Shown piece by piece: positions 46,913 through 56,216 of a stretch of DNA of 64,000 bases. The translations under genes and the position numbers were made by a program. How positions within the stretch are numbered: the stretch's first letter is position 1; every line of letters starts with the position of its first letter. The notes below the pieces were generated by a model, which did not search any database, was not told the origin of the DNA, and saw only the letters and a list, made by a program, of their open reading frames with translations. Origin of the DNA: Streptomyces sp. NBC_01445 (GTDB lineage: Bacteria > Actinomycetota > Actinomycetes > Streptomycetales > Streptomycetaceae); the NCBI RefSeq assembly GCF_035918235.1, contig NZ_CP109486.1, forward strand, positions 682,001 to 746,000, given 5' to 3'.

Positions 46913-48338
46913 CTCCTCCCCCTCCTAAGCGAGGGGGATTCCTAGCTCACGTCGCCTGCCCCCCGGCGGGGGTGCAGGTCTTACACGATCAGCACTAGCC
47001 GGGTGGAAGACCAGCCCGGACCAGCATCACGCGGGCGGAGTTCTTGTCTCTCGGCGAGACGGCTCCGCATGCGGTGCAGGCATACGTTCGTTCGGAAAGA
47101 GGTAGTGCGTGCTTGGTTCTCGCTCCGCACTGCGCGCAGTCCATCGTGGTGTGCGCGGGGTGTACCACATGGATGGTCCGGCCGTGCTTCCTCGCCATCT
47201 CGACAAGCGCCGCCTTGGTGGCGCCGATCGCGGCATCTGCTGCTTTCCTGGCCATGGTCGACTTCGCGAGGAACTTCGGCTTGAAGTCCTCGATGGCCAA
47301 GGCGTCGTGGTCGCGGACGACCTTCTTGGCCCACTTGCGGCTGGTGTCCTGCCGCTGGGCCGCGACCTTACGGTGCAGTTTCGCCCTCTGCCGCTTTGCC
47401 TCGCAGTATCCCTTCGATGCGGCCTGTCCCTTCGCAGGGCGGCGCCGGGCCATCATCCGCTGATAGCGGGCAAGTTTCTGCCCGGCTGTCCGCCCGTGCT
47501 GGGAATGGGGAAGGTCGTGGTCGTCGGATGTGGTGGTCGCGGTCTCCTTGACGCCCCAGTCGATGCCGATCACGCGACCGGTTGCGGGCAGCTTCTCGGT
47601 CTGTGCGGGGACGACGAAGGACGCCCACCAGTGCCCCACCGCATCGCGGTACACGCGCACCGACGAGGGCGGTTCGGGCAGCTCGCACGACCACACCGGG
47701 CGCACCACGATTTGGCCGGCGAGATGCAGACGGCCGTCCTTGAGGCGGAACCCTCGCTTGGTGTATTCGAGGGTGGGCAGCGCTTCGCGCTTCTTCTTGT
47801 ACTTCGGCATCCCGGCCCGCTGCCGCATCGGCAACCGCGCCTTGATGTCCTTGAGGGCCTTCGCGCGCGACTTGCCGAAGTCGCGTATCAGCTGCTGCTG
47901 AGGAACGCAGGCACCATCGGCCAGCCACGGCGTGCGCGATCGGGCCTCGGTCAGCATCGCCGCGAGCTGGACCGGCCCACACGTCGTCTTCTCGCCGGTC
48001 GCCCGGTTGTGCGCGTGGACGGCCTTGGACTTGGCGACGCACTCATTCCACACCCAACGTGCCCGGTCCCACTCGGCTTCGAGCGCAGTGCGGGCCGACG
48101 CCGACAGACGCACGCGGTAGGTGTACCGGCAATGGCCGGCCGCCTGCGTGGTCGCTTCTGTCGTCATGCATCGGAACCTACCTGGGAGGACTGACAGTTG
48201 AGCCCTCTTGCTCTTTGCGGTGTCCCTCGCCAGCGGTTTCGGTGTACGCCGATCCGCCCTGGCGGCGAATCCGCTTTCCCTGCCCCGCTCACGCGGGAGC
48301 TGCATTTCCTCCCCCCGGCTAAAGCCGGGGATATCCAC
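46909..48338 (-). mobile_element. IS200/IS605-type element carrying tnpB only
   Basis: Right end: TCCCCCTC/GAGGGGGA hairpin at 46917-46938, ending in TCAA on the minus strand, which is the usual right cleavage motif of the IS608/ISDra2 group. Left end: CCCCGGCT/AGCCGGGG hairpin at 48313-48330. No tnpA, so it would need transposase in trans. The left boundary is placed to within a few bases. Confidence 0.75.
46995..48167 (-). CDS. tnpB: TnpB RNA-guided nuclease of IS200/IS605 element
   Basis: 390 aa from ATG 48167. The RuvC residues are present: Asp in GRVIGIDWGVKETA, Glu in DALAIEDFKPKFLA, Asp in VSPRDKNSARVML. The zinc ribbon is MDCAQCGART and YACTACGAV. An N-terminal CRYTYRVRLSASARTALEAE and WVWNECVAKSK start the fold. 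It is full length and unbroken, and only distantly similar to the tnpB at 31035-32206, so the two elements belong to separate lineages. Expected to cut DNA guided by an RNA from its own right end. Confidence 0.92.
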   Translation of the reverse strand: MTTEATTQAAGHCRYTYRVRLSASARTALEAEWDRARWVWNECVAKSKAVHAHNRATGEKTTCGPVQLAAMLTEARSRTPWLADGACVPQQQLIRDFGKSRAKALKDIKARLPMRQRAGMPKYKKKREALPTLEYTKRGFRLKDGRLHLAGQIVVRPVWSCELPEPPSSVRVYRDAVGHWWASFVVPAQTEKLPATGRVIGIDWGVKETATTTSDDHDLPHSQHGRTAGQKLARYQRMMARRRPAKGQAASKGYCEAKRQRAKLHRKVAAQRQDTSRKWAKKVVRDHDALAIEDFKPKFLAKSTMARKAADAAIGATKAALVEMARKHGRTIHVVHPAHTTMDCAQCGARTKHALPLSERTYACTACGAVSPRDKNSARVMLVRAGLPPG

Positions 48339-48350
48339 GAAGGAAAAACG

Positions 48351-49766
48351 ATGAACCGATCCGACCGCGATGTCCTCGCCGGCCCAGGCCCGCTCCTTCT
48401 CGTACCGGACGCGGTCCTGCTGCCCGAAGGCCCCGCCGACGGCTGGGCCGTCACGATCGACGACGGCCGCTTCGAAGCCGTCGGACCGGCGGACGAACTG
48501 GAGGGCGCGCACCCGCAGTTGCCGGCCGTACGGCTGCCCGGCCATCTGCTGATGCCGGGATTCGTCGACGCCCATCACCACCTCACCCAGAGCTTCGGCT
48601 CCGCACTCGCCTTCGGGGAGCCCTCCGAGATCTTCCGCCGGGTCTGGGTACCGCTGGAAGGCGCGCTGGACGAGGAATCGGCCTACACCGCGGCCAAGCT
48701 GGCCGCCCTCGAAGCGCTGCGCGGCGGATTCACCACCGTCACCGACGCCGGCACGCGCGCCGGTGTCGATGTCGACGTGGTCGCGTCCGCCGCGCGTGAC
48801 GCCGGAGTCCGCTGCGTCCTCGGACTCGTCTGCAACGACGCGGACGAGGACGCGACGGACCCCCCGGTCGTTGTCGAGCACGCCGAGAAGCACCTCGCCC
48901 GTTACGACGGTGATCCGCTCGTCCATCCGTCCCTGACCGTCTCCATCCCCGAGGCGGCGACCGAACGCACCCTGCATGCCACCGCCCGCCTCGCCGCCGA
49001 GGCCGGGGCCGTCGTCCAGATTCATGTCAACGAGCACCTCGCCGGCGTGGAACGTTCCCTCGTACGACACGGGCTGCGGCCCCTCGAACACCTGCACCGC
49101 GTCGGCGCGCTCGGCCCCCAACTGCTCGCCGCGCACGCCACGATGCTCACGCCGCGCGAGCTGACCCTGCTCGCCGACACAGGAACCGCCGTCAGCTACA
49201 ACCCCGTCGCCAGCGCGTGGAAGGGCAACGCGGTCGCGCCCGCGACCGCCATGGCCGAGCGTGGCATCCGCTTCGGGCTCGGCACCGACGGCACCCGCGG
49301 CGACGGCTTCCGGCTCGCGGAGGCCGCCGAGTTCGCGCAGCGCCTCGCCTACGGTCTGGCGACCGGTGACTCGTCGTGCGGTGCGGGCTGGACGTGGCTG
49401 GAGCGCGCCAACCGGGGCGGGGCGGATGCCGTTGGGCTGGGCGCCCGCACCGGCACCGTCGCCCAGGGCATGGCGGCCGACTTCCTTCTCGTCGACGTCG
49501 ACACTCCGGAGCTCGCGCTCTCCTGGGACCTGCCGTGGGAACTCGTGCGACGCGGCAACCGGGACCAGATCGCCGCCGTCTTCGTCGCCGGGCGACTGCG
49601 TATGTGGCACGGCCGGCCGGTCGGCTGGGACGGGTCCGAGCTGGTGAGGCGGGCGGCCGAACTGGCCCGCGCTGCCGTCGCCAGGGCGAACGTCACCAGG
49701 GCGCACCCCACCTCCACGGCAGCACGGGCGCTGATCCGGTCACAGGAGCGGAGGACGACGCTGTGA
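48351..49766 (+). CDS. amidohydrolase, nucleobase/guanine deaminase-like (ATZ/TRZ family)
   Basis: 471 aa from ATG 48351. LLMPGFVDAHHHLTQSFG carries the metal HxH; QIHVNEHLAGVERS the next His and Glu; LLAAHATMLTPRELTLL another His; and GIRFGLGTDGTRGD the metal Asp. The family deaminates aminated heterocycles such as 8-oxoguanine, S-adenosylhomocysteine, hydroxyatrazine or isoxanthopterin. Cotranscription with an NCS2 purine-type permease favours a purine or pterin. It overlaps the TauE/SafE gene as GTGA. Confidence 0.87.
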   Translation: MNRSDRDVLAGPGPLLLVPDAVLLPEGPADGWAVTIDDGRFEAVGPADELEGAHPQLPAVRLPGHLLMPGFVDAHHHLTQSFGSALAFGEPSEIFRRVWVPLEGALDEESAYTAAKLAALEALRGGFTTVTDAGTRAGVDVDVVASAARDAGVRCVLGLVCNDADEDATDPPVVVEHAEKHLARYDGDPLVHPSLTVSIPEAATERTLHATARLAAEAGAVVQIHVNEHLAGVERSLVRHGLRPLEHLHRVGALGPQLLAAHATMLTPRELTLLADTGTAVSYNPVASAWKGNAVAPATAMAERGIRFGLGTDGTRGDGFRLAEAAEFAQRLAYGLATGDSSCGAGWTWLERANRGGADAVGLGARTGTVAQGMAADFLLVDVDTPELALSWDLPWELVRRGNRDQIAAVFVAGRLRMWHGRPVGWDGSELVRRAAELARAAVARANVTRAHPTSTAARALIRSQERRTTL

Positions 49767-50473
49767 GTACGCAGATACTGGCGGTCCTTGCCGTGACGGT
49801 GGCCATCGCCGCGTTCGTCCAGGGCAGCAGTGGACTGGGCTTCGCTCTGATCGTCGCGCCCGTGGCCGGCATCCTCGATCCCGGCTTGGTCCCGGTCTTC
49901 GTCCTCGCCTCGATGATCCCGCTCAACCTGTACGTCGCCTGGCGCGAACGATCCTCGCTCGACCTGCGCGGGGCGGGCTGGATCACCGGGGCGCGGCTCG
50001 CCGCCACCCCGGCCGGTCTTGCGGTGCTCTGGCTGATCCCGGAACACAGTCTCGGCCTGTTCGTGGGCGGTGCCACTGTGCTCGCGGCCGTCGCGAGCCT
50101 GACCGTCCCCGCGTTCACGCCCGGGCGGGCCGCATACGTCGGCGCGGGCGCGGTGACCGGTCTGACCGAGACCGCGACCGGCGTCGGCGGGCCTCCGCTC
50201 GCGCTGGTCTACCAGCACCGGCCGCCCGCCGAACTGCGCTCCACGGTCGCCGCGTGCTTCCTCATCGGGGAAGTCGCCTCCCTGGCATTGCTGTTCGCGA
50301 CAGGGAAAGCGCAGGTCACTGAGCTCGGCCAGGCAGCCGCGCTGCTCCCCGCGATCGCCGCCGGCGCGTGGCTCAGCCGCCTGGTCCACCACCGTCTGGA
50401 CGCACGCAGGATGCGTCTGTTCGTGCTCGTCTTCGCATTGGTCTCTGGGCTCGTCCTGATGCTCCGGGCCTGA
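49763..50473 (+). CDS. TauE/SafE-family membrane permease
   Basis: 236 aa from GTG 49763, overlapping the upstream stop. Helices include FVQGSSGLGFALIVAPVAGI (first half of the inverted repeat) and VTGLTETATGVGGPPLALVY (second half), the two signature GxxxGxGG-type segments of the TauE/SafE fold, plus GEVASLALLFATG. It is probably an anion exporter, here perhaps of a product released by the deaminase (inference from coupling). Confidence 0.87.
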   Translation: MSTQILAVLAVTVAIAAFVQGSSGLGFALIVAPVAGILDPGLVPVFVLASMIPLNLYVAWRERSSLDLRGAGWITGARLAATPAGLAVLWLIPEHSLGLFVGGATVLAAVASLTVPAFTPGRAAYVGAGAVTGLTETATGVGGPPLALVYQHRPPAELRSTVAACFLIGEVASLALLFATGKAQVTELGQAAALLPAIAAGAWLSRLVHHRLDARRMRLFVLVFALVSGLVLMLRA

Positions 50474-50939
50474 CTTGGCCGCGACGGCAGCAGCCACGAT
50501 CTGCGCGTGCCCCGAAATGGCTCGGGAGGTTTGAGTCTGTGGCATCGCTGCTGGTCACAGGGACGCTTCTGCGTACTCGACGGCTGCCTGTCCACGGCTG
50601 GTCCACGGGCACTGATGCCTGCCTGCATGTGCCGGACCGGTGCTGCGGGACGAATCGGGGTGGGGGCTGCTGCTGGTGGAGGTACTCGCGAGAGGTGGGT
50701 CGTAGGGGAGCGCGGACTCGGCGGGATCGTGAGGCGCAAGTTCACCCTGGTGGGCGAGGATCCCACGCATGCGCGCGCGTGACGCCGACACGCCAGGCGT
50801 CGGTTCCTGATTCAACGTTTTTTCGCTATATAAGGCTCCTTTGATGGCGAGTCGGACGTAACGGCGCATTGCGGACGCCACCATGCATATGTCCGACCCA
50901 GGCAGGCGCATGAGGCACCTGCCGTGAAAGGAGCATGGA
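50474..50939. other. intergenic region
   Basis: About 465 bases with no supportable gene. CCGACACGCC and GGCGTCGG near 50793-50812, followed after some bases by a TTTTTT run at 50817-50822, form a weak terminator-like structure after the purine operon. GAAAGGAG at 50924-50931 belongs to the following gene. Confidence 0.4.
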
Positions 50940-51260
50940 ATGCAGGTTTCCCGTTTTGTCGCCGCGCTGGGCGTCGCGGGCGCCATCCTGGTGGGCGGCG
51001 CCACCGGCGCCAGCGCCGCCGCCGCGCCTCCGGTGGCATCTCATGCCACGCACGACCGTGGCGACGGCCACGGAGACGACTACAGGCGCGGCGGCGACCA
51101 CGACGGCCGCTGGGGCCACCACCGTGACGGCCGCTGGGGCCACCACCGCGACGGCCGCTGGGGCCACCACCGTGACGGCCGCTGGGGCCACCACCGCGAT
51201 GGCCGCTGGGGTCACCACCGCGACGGCCGCTGGGGTCACGACCGCTACGACCACCGCTGA
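50940..51260 (+). CDS. secreted His-rich octapeptide-repeat protein
   Basis: 106 aa. Signal peptide FVAALGVAGAILVGGATGA, cleavage near ASAAAA. The mature part has six near-identical octapeptides (DGRWGHHR), encoded by 24-bp tandem DNA repeats from about 51097 to 51245, and ends GHDRYDHR. Some 20 His with Asp and Trp suggest a metal chelator (Ni, Cu or Zn) outside the cell. An RBS GAAAGGAG lies upstream. Repeat count may vary by slippage. Confidence 0.75.
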   Translation: MQVSRFVAALGVAGAILVGGATGASAAAAPPVASHATHDRGDGHGDDYRRGGDHDGRWGHHRDGRWGHHRDGRWGHHRDGRWGHHRDGRWGHHRDGRWGHDRYDHR

Positions 51261-51269
51261 CCGTCCTTG

Positions 51270-51303
51270 GGGGTGCCCTTCCGCAGTTGGGGGAGGGCAC
51301 CCC
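51270..51303. terminator. hairpin terminator after His-rich gene
   Basis: GGGGTGCCCT and AGGGCACCCC, a 10-bp perfect stem with a 14-base loop, 10 bases beyond the stop. Confidence 0.8.
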
Positions 51304-51344
51304 TTCCGCGTCCTCCACATGCCTTCGGCCGCATAGACACCCGC

Positions 51345-51500
51345 GGCCGGCCGAGATCTACGATCCGCTCGATTCCGACCGCAGGGATCTGGGTCCGCAC
51401 ATTGGTGTCGTGCAGGAGTTCAATGCCCGCCGGGTGAATGCCCACCGGGTACTGGACATCGCCTGCAGGAACGGGTGCGCGACACCCGCTTTAGGAGTTC
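51345..51500 (+). pseudogene. SAM methyltransferase N-terminal fragment
   Basis: Reads EIYDPLDSDRRDLGPHIGVV, QEFNARRV then RVLDIACRNG, which resembles the start and degraded motif I (RVLDVGCGTG) of small Streptomyces methyltransferases; a few codons are duplicated or inserted before motif I. The rest is missing. Confidence 0.55.
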
Positions 51501-51601
51501 GAGCGCGGGTCGCCTGGAGGCGCTTCACCGGAGGAGGGAACGGTCACGTCTGGCTGCCCTGGACCGCTGGTGTTCCTCGACGTTGATGTCAGCCGCGGAT
51601 G

Positions 51602-52171
51602 TCACTCGCGCCCGTTGAGGGCGTCTGCGAGGGCCTGGGCTTGGCTTGTTGCGATACCGAGGGCGAGCGGGATTTGGCGGGGGCTGTAGGACGACGAACA
51701 TACTGCGATCGGGCTGTCGGTAGTCACGGTCCAGGAGGGTTCACTATCGGGCTCCTGGTCGCCGACCAGGACTGTAGCCAACTCGTCAGCTGCGCTAGAG
51801 CGTATGCCGCAGCGGGTCAGCGCTTGCGCCACTATGTGGCTGGCTTCTCGGGGCATGTCGGCATCGCCGAGCATCGGAAGCAGGAGCAGAAGGCGCTGTG
51901 AGCTATCGGCCAGACCTTCACTGCTGTTCTGTGCGGCCTCAGCGAGTATGTCGAGCTCCTTCCAGGACAGTCCGGGGCCTGCCTCGTCAGCGCCGCACTT
52001 GCCGAGGTAACCGAGTCGTCCCCACTCCGGGTGGCGGACGAAGAAGTCGACGTTGTTCACGTCTTCGAAGTTGGCATAGACGACGTAAACGGTATGCCCA
52101 CCCTCGAAGGGGACGCGCAGGACAGGCCAGGGCTCTTCATGGTTGCCGAGGACGGTGATGTCAGGCGACAC
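51602..52171 (-). CDS. hypothetical protein
   Basis: 189 aa, soluble, no signal or membrane segment. The N-terminal half (WPVLRVPFEGGHTVYVVYAN, FEDVNNVDFFVRHPEWGRLG, GPGLSWKELDIL) looks conserved among Streptomyces proteins of unknown function; the C-terminal half is helical (SSQRLLLLLPMLGDADMPRE, ASHIVAQALTRCGI). No family assigned with confidence. Isolated gene. Confidence 0.6.
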   Translation of the reverse strand: MSPDITVLGNHEEPWPVLRVPFEGGHTVYVVYANFEDVNNVDFFVRHPEWGRLGYLGKCGADEAGPGLSWKELDILAEAAQNSSEGLADSSQRLLLLLPMLGDADMPREASHIVAQALTRCGIRSSAADELATVLVGDQEPDSEPSWTVTTDSPIAVCSSSYSPRQIPLALGIATSQAQALADALNGRE

Positions 52172-52234
52172 TGCCTGGTCGGTTACGGACGGCGGTAGGC
52201 GGCGCGGTCGGTACCGGGGCCAAGGGTCCCGGGC

Positions 52235-52555
52235 TCACATGCCAGGGGAGCGGAAGGTGACTTGCCGACGGGCGGCCTCGTCGATCTCATCGAGGGTGAG
52301 GAGAGGGGTGGCCCGGGTGTGGAGGGCTCCGCTGGCCTTGACGGTGAGGCTGACGGCGGCCATGGAGACCGGGTCGGGGAAGTCGACGATAAGCACGATG
52401 TCGTCCTCCCCAAAGGCGAAGTACATGGCCTCGACCTGCCCGCCGAGGTTGGTGACGACATGGTCGACGGCGGCGCGACGGCTACTCGCGCCTTCCTTGA
52501 GCAGACCCTTGGTGCCCTCGGGCGTGTAGGTGGCCTGGATGAGGAACTTCGGCAT
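52235..52555 (-). CDS. GYD domain protein
   Basis: 106 aa. PKFLIQATYTPEGTKGLLKE, RAAVDHVVTNLGGQVEAMYF, AFGEDDIVLIVDFPDPVSMA and ASGALHTRATPLLTLDEID match the GYD domain, a small ferredoxin-like fold of unknown function that is widespread in actinomycetes. Full length for the family. Confidence 0.9.
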   Translation of the reverse strand: MPKFLIQATYTPEGTKGLLKEGASSRRAAVDHVVTNLGGQVEAMYFAFGEDDIVLIVDFPDPVSMAAVSLTVKASGALHTRATPLLTLDEIDEAARRQVTFRSPGM

Positions 52556-53363
52556 AGGGATGCTTCCTGCCCATCGTTTGTCCGGTGTGGAATGGCCTTC
52601 CCGCTGTCACATCGGCCACTACGCGCGGAACGGCTGGGTTCACTCGTAAGAACCTGAACTCTTCCGCTGACCGCTCCGGGTCGGCGCAGCCGCCGACGCG
52701 CTCACACTCTTCTAGACCGTGGCGGCCCTGGCTCGCGGGCCCTGCCACTGGTACAAAGCGGTTGCTATCGGCTTCGGCCCAGAGTGGCTGCGTGTCCCGA
52801 CCGGCATCCGTGTCTGCCTACTGGGTGAGGAGTTGTCGGCCGTCGTGGGCACCCCACGATGTGGGGGCGCCACTTCTGCGCTGCCCGCTCATCATGAAAG
52901 GCTCAGGAGGGCCCGGCTCTATTTCAAGACCGCCCGCTCCCGAAGCAACTTGAGTGAGGGCTCTGCCTTGGGTTGATGTGCCCCTCAGCTGTTCTGATGG
53001 TGCGCAGGCGGCCGTGCTTGTTCGCTGCTGTGCGTCGGCGTTGTCACGCAGTTGGACACTCACAAGGAGGGATCGCCACTGTGTCCGTAGGCCATGGCTG
53101 CGCGGCACACATCTAGATGTTCAGTGCAACCGAAGTACTCCATGGGTCGCTTGAACAGGCCCGCTCTTCGCGCTTGCAGCGCCTGGCCGCCATCCTTACC
53201 GACGGCCTCCCGTTTCCGGCCACCGACCGGCGTCCGCACTGAGTCGCTGGAAAGGGGGCCGGACCTCGGGCGACTGTCAAAATCGCACCAAGCTACGCCG
53301 TCCCTGTCCCCTGTGTCGCGCTGGTGTGGAAGGGTGCCAACGTTGTCAGTGACAGGGGGGGCT
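52556..53363. other. gene-free interval
   Basis: About 800 bases. Neither strand has a frame with a start, RBS and recognisable motif. A minus-strand stretch around 53100-53160 (FKRPMEYFGCTEHLDVCRAA) is weakly coding-like but too short to assign. Confidence 0.4.
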
Positions 53364-53978
53364 GTGGGTAAACAGGATGTGCGCAAGATGCTGCGTGAGA
53401 TGGCGACCGGGGAGCCAGTTCAGGTCACCAGTGGCATGTCGTCCATTGACAAAATCGCCGGACTCGGGGTTGTAGCCGAGCAGTTCGGTTACCAGTACGT
53501 CGACGTACGGCGGGGCGACGGGTATGTGATGTCTCTCGTGGCCGACCCCGCCCCGCAGGCCCGTGCGCGGGCCGCGCAGAACTGGGCGCAATATCCCAAC
53601 GCCGTTGACGGGGGCGCGTTGCCGCCCTTCGTACCCGACGCGTTCCAGCTCCTCAAGGCCCGCATCACGTTCGACCTCACCACCGAGTACTCCGACAAGC
53701 AACGGTTGATCATCGCGAGTCTCGGCATCACCGTGATGGTCGTGGGAGTCGCCGCCTCGCTCGGCGCGGACACCACCTCCTTCGTCGTCGCCGGCATCGT
53801 CTGGGTCCTACTGATGTGCCTCATACCCGTCTTGAACGTCGCCGGCCGGCGCTACAAAGCCAAGTACGCCGCCCGGCTGGCGGCCGCGGGGTTCACGCCG
53901 GTGACCGACGAGAGGGGCCGGCTGCGATACCTGCCGCCGGGCGGGCAGCTTCCCGGGCACGGCAATCCCTTCGCCTGA
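53364..53978 (+). CDS. two-helix membrane protein of unknown function
   Basis: 204 aa from GTG 53364, with a G-rich site just upstream. The N-terminal 120 residues are soluble (MLREMATGEPVQVTSGMSSI, DKIAGLGVVAEQFGYQYVDV); two adjacent membrane helices follow (IIASLGITVMVVGVAASLGA and VVAGIVWVLLMCLIPVLNVA), then a short basic domain (RRYKAKYAARLAAAGFTPV). No family recognised. GTG at 53349 is an alternative start. Confidence 0.6.
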   Translation: MGKQDVRKMLREMATGEPVQVTSGMSSIDKIAGLGVVAEQFGYQYVDVRRGDGYVMSLVADPAPQARARAAQNWAQYPNAVDGGALPPFVPDAFQLLKARITFDLTTEYSDKQRLIIASLGITVMVVGVAASLGADTTSFVVAGIVWVLLMCLIPVLNVAGRRYKAKYAARLAAAGFTPVTDERGRLRYLPPGGQLPGHGNPFA

Positions 53979-54140
53979 GGAACTGCGACGAGTTGGGCAT
54001 TCCTACAGGTCAGACGCCATCGGCTAACACAACATCAAGGCCCTTGCGACGTCCGCCAGAAGAGTCGGTCCCTCGCCCACCACTGCCCCGGCTTCCATCC
54101 CGTCCGCCGTCGATCCACACACCGTGGAACGGGCGTGGTT

Positions 54141-54190
54141 CATGGCGTCCAGGTGGAGCGCGCCACTGTACGAACGACCTGGACGCCATG
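54141..54190. repeat. 14-bp inverted repeat
   Basis: CATGGCGTCCAGGT (54141-54154) and ACCTGGACGCCATG (54177-54190), perfect, 22-base spacer. It lies in a 700-base stretch without genes; could be a terminator, an operator or the end of a lost element. Confidence 0.6.
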
Positions 54191-54354
54191 GGCCGCGACT
54201 GCTCGGCTCGGCGGACGGGATGGGAGCCCACCACGCTCACCACGAACCGGCCGCCACTCGCGCACGGCGCCGCCTCCCACCCGGTGCCGGCCGACCCCCG
54301 CCGGAGGCATGTCCTTGAACGAGGGCCGCGGACGTCGGGTGCTGGCGTTGATGT

Positions 54355-54525
54355 CAGACATAGATGTCAGTAAGCCTCGCCACCAGCGCCCCGTCGAACC
54401 GAGGTTGCAGGGTGGCCGCCACGCCCGACGTGACAGCGAGTATGCCGCCCAGGCCGGCCAGGGTGGTCGTCGCGTTCCGGAACAACTCTTGCTGGAGCGT
54501 CGGCGAAGTCGATGCACGACGCCGG
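54355..54525 (-). pseudogene. unassigned 3' coding fragment
   Basis: Minus strand reads LQQELFRNATTTLAGLGGIL, AVTSGVAATLQPRFDGALVA then RLTDIYV and stop. It looks like a true C terminus, but there is no start and I do not recognise the family. The remaining 53979-54667 has no gene. Confidence 0.35.
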
Positions 54526-54667
54526 GAGCTGCGGTGTCAGGCACCTTGGCAGTGGTGCCGAGCGTGTCGAAAGAGACCCCCGCGATCACCCTTGCTACCG
54601 TCCACTTCGCCTAAATAATCCCTGATTGACTGATTCGCACCCGCGGGTGGTCGAGAGGACACGGATC

Positions 54668-56176
54668 ATGAACGACTTTTCCCGTCGCCGACTGCTGAAG
54701 ACTTCTGCGGTCGCCGGCGCCGGCGCAGTCGTCGTGCCGGGCGTCGCGGCAGCCGCGCCCCCTAGTGCGAGTGTCGTGACGGAGACTTCCGTAAATGAGG
54801 CGCACGGGGCGCAGTGTTCGCCGGCGAAGCTGACCGGCCGCATCGTCCGTCCCCACGACCCTGGGTACACGGATGCGCGCCTCGGATGGGACCAACTCTT
54901 CTCTCACTATCCGCTGGTCATCGTCTTCGCTCAGAACACCCAGGACGTGGTCAACGCCCTGACCTGGGCGCGGCAGAATGATGTCGCGCTGCGGATCCGG
55001 AGCGGCCGCCACAGCCTGGAGGGCTGGTCGAACGTCGACAGCGGCCTCGTGATCGATATCAGCGAACTGAAGTCGGTCCATCTCGACAGCGCTGCTCGTG
55101 TCGCGACGGTCGGCGCCGGACTCAACCAGCTGGAAGCGGTGACCACGCTCGCGAAGCGGAACTTCGCGGTGACGACAGGCACCGAAGGCACGGTAGGCCT
55201 AGCCGGCGCGACGCTCGGTGGCGGCTTCGGCTTCCTGACGCGCTGGCTGGGGATGGCGTGCGACAGCCTGATCGGCGCCGAGGTCGTCGTGGCCGAAGGT
55301 GGCGAGTGCGCAAAGGTGATCAAGGCCGATCTGACCCATAACTCGGACTTGTTGTGGGCGCTGCGCGGTGCGGGTAACGGCAACTTCGGGATCGTCACCT
55401 CGCTCACCTACAAAGTGGCTCCGCTGAAGAGCGTTACGTATGTGCAGGCCACGTGGGATGGCATCGGTGACTTGCGTAGGGTCTTCAATGCCTGGCAGCG
55501 CACCGCGCTGCACGCCGATGACCGCCTTGGCACGCAGGTCGAAATCCACCGCAATCAGACCTTGTTGTTCGCGGTCCTCGCGGAGGGGACACCTGCGGAG
55601 GCCAAGAAGCTACTGGCCCCGATCCTGTCGGTCGGTAGTCCTCAGGTGTCGGTGCAGGTCGGCAACTGGGGCGAGGTGTATTCGGGATTCCAGATTCCTA
55701 CCGCCAACGAACCCGCGAACTGGAAGTTCTACTCCCAGTTCACCAGGAAGCCGTTCCCGGGCAAAGCGATTGACGTGATCTGCTCGTTCATGAAGCATGC
55801 GCCCACGGACGACAGCAACTTCTTCACTCAGGCGTTCGGTGGGGCGGTCAGAAGGAGTCCCCGCGGCGGCACGGCGTTCCCGCATCGCGACGCACTCTTC
55901 TACTCCGAACCCGGTGCCGGCTGGGGGACCCGTTCCGACCAGCCGGGCATCTGCGACCCGCTCACCCCGCAGGCTCAAGCGTGGATCGCCGAGTTCAGCC
56001 AGGCCTTGCGCCCCTACGTGGACGGTGCCTACGTCAACGTGCCGAACGTCGGCATGCAGGGCTGGGAAACCGCCTACTGGAGGGACAACTTCGACCGCCT
56101 GCGCGAGATCAAGGCGAAGTACGACCCGCACAACGTCTTCCAGTACGACCAGAGCATCCCGCCTGCGTCCCGCTGA
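54668..56176 (+). CDS. Tat-exported FAD-linked oxidase (BBE-like)
   Basis: 502 aa. Twin-arginine signal FSRRRLLKTSAVAGAGAVVV. The FAD domain has RIRSGRHSLEGWSNVDSGLV, whose His (about 115) is the usual covalent FAD anchor, and GTEGTVGLAGATLGGGFGFL. In berberine-bridge enzymes a second anchor Cys lies near this site; here Thr/Glu occupies it, so FAD would be held by one bond. A C-terminal YWRDNFDRLREIKAKYDPHN and VFQYDQSIPP is the BBE domain. It oxidises a sugar or small alcohol outside the membrane, producing H2O2 if it uses O2. Confidence 0.9.
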   Translation: MNDFSRRRLLKTSAVAGAGAVVVPGVAAAAPPSASVVTETSVNEAHGAQCSPAKLTGRIVRPHDPGYTDARLGWDQLFSHYPLVIVFAQNTQDVVNALTWARQNDVALRIRSGRHSLEGWSNVDSGLVIDISELKSVHLDSAARVATVGAGLNQLEAVTTLAKRNFAVTTGTEGTVGLAGATLGGGFGFLTRWLGMACDSLIGAEVVVAEGGECAKVIKADLTHNSDLLWALRGAGNGNFGIVTSLTYKVAPLKSVTYVQATWDGIGDLRRVFNAWQRTALHADDRLGTQVEIHRNQTLLFAVLAEGTPAEAKKLLAPILSVGSPQVSVQVGNWGEVYSGFQIPTANEPANWKFYSQFTRKPFPGKAIDVICSFMKHAPTDDSNFFTQAFGGAVRRSPRGGTAFPHRDALFYSEPGAGWGTRSDQPGICDPLTPQAQAWIAEFSQALRPYVDGAYVNVPNVGMQGWETAYWRDNFDRLREIKAKYDPHNVFQYDQSIPPASR

Positions 56177-56216
56177 CCGAGCGTTGATGGAGCCCCCTCC
56201 CGACCCTTCAGTTCTA

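Noticed and set aside
50940..51260. CRISPR-like array
   Set aside because: The 24-bp units are contiguous, in frame and coding; there are no unique spacers.
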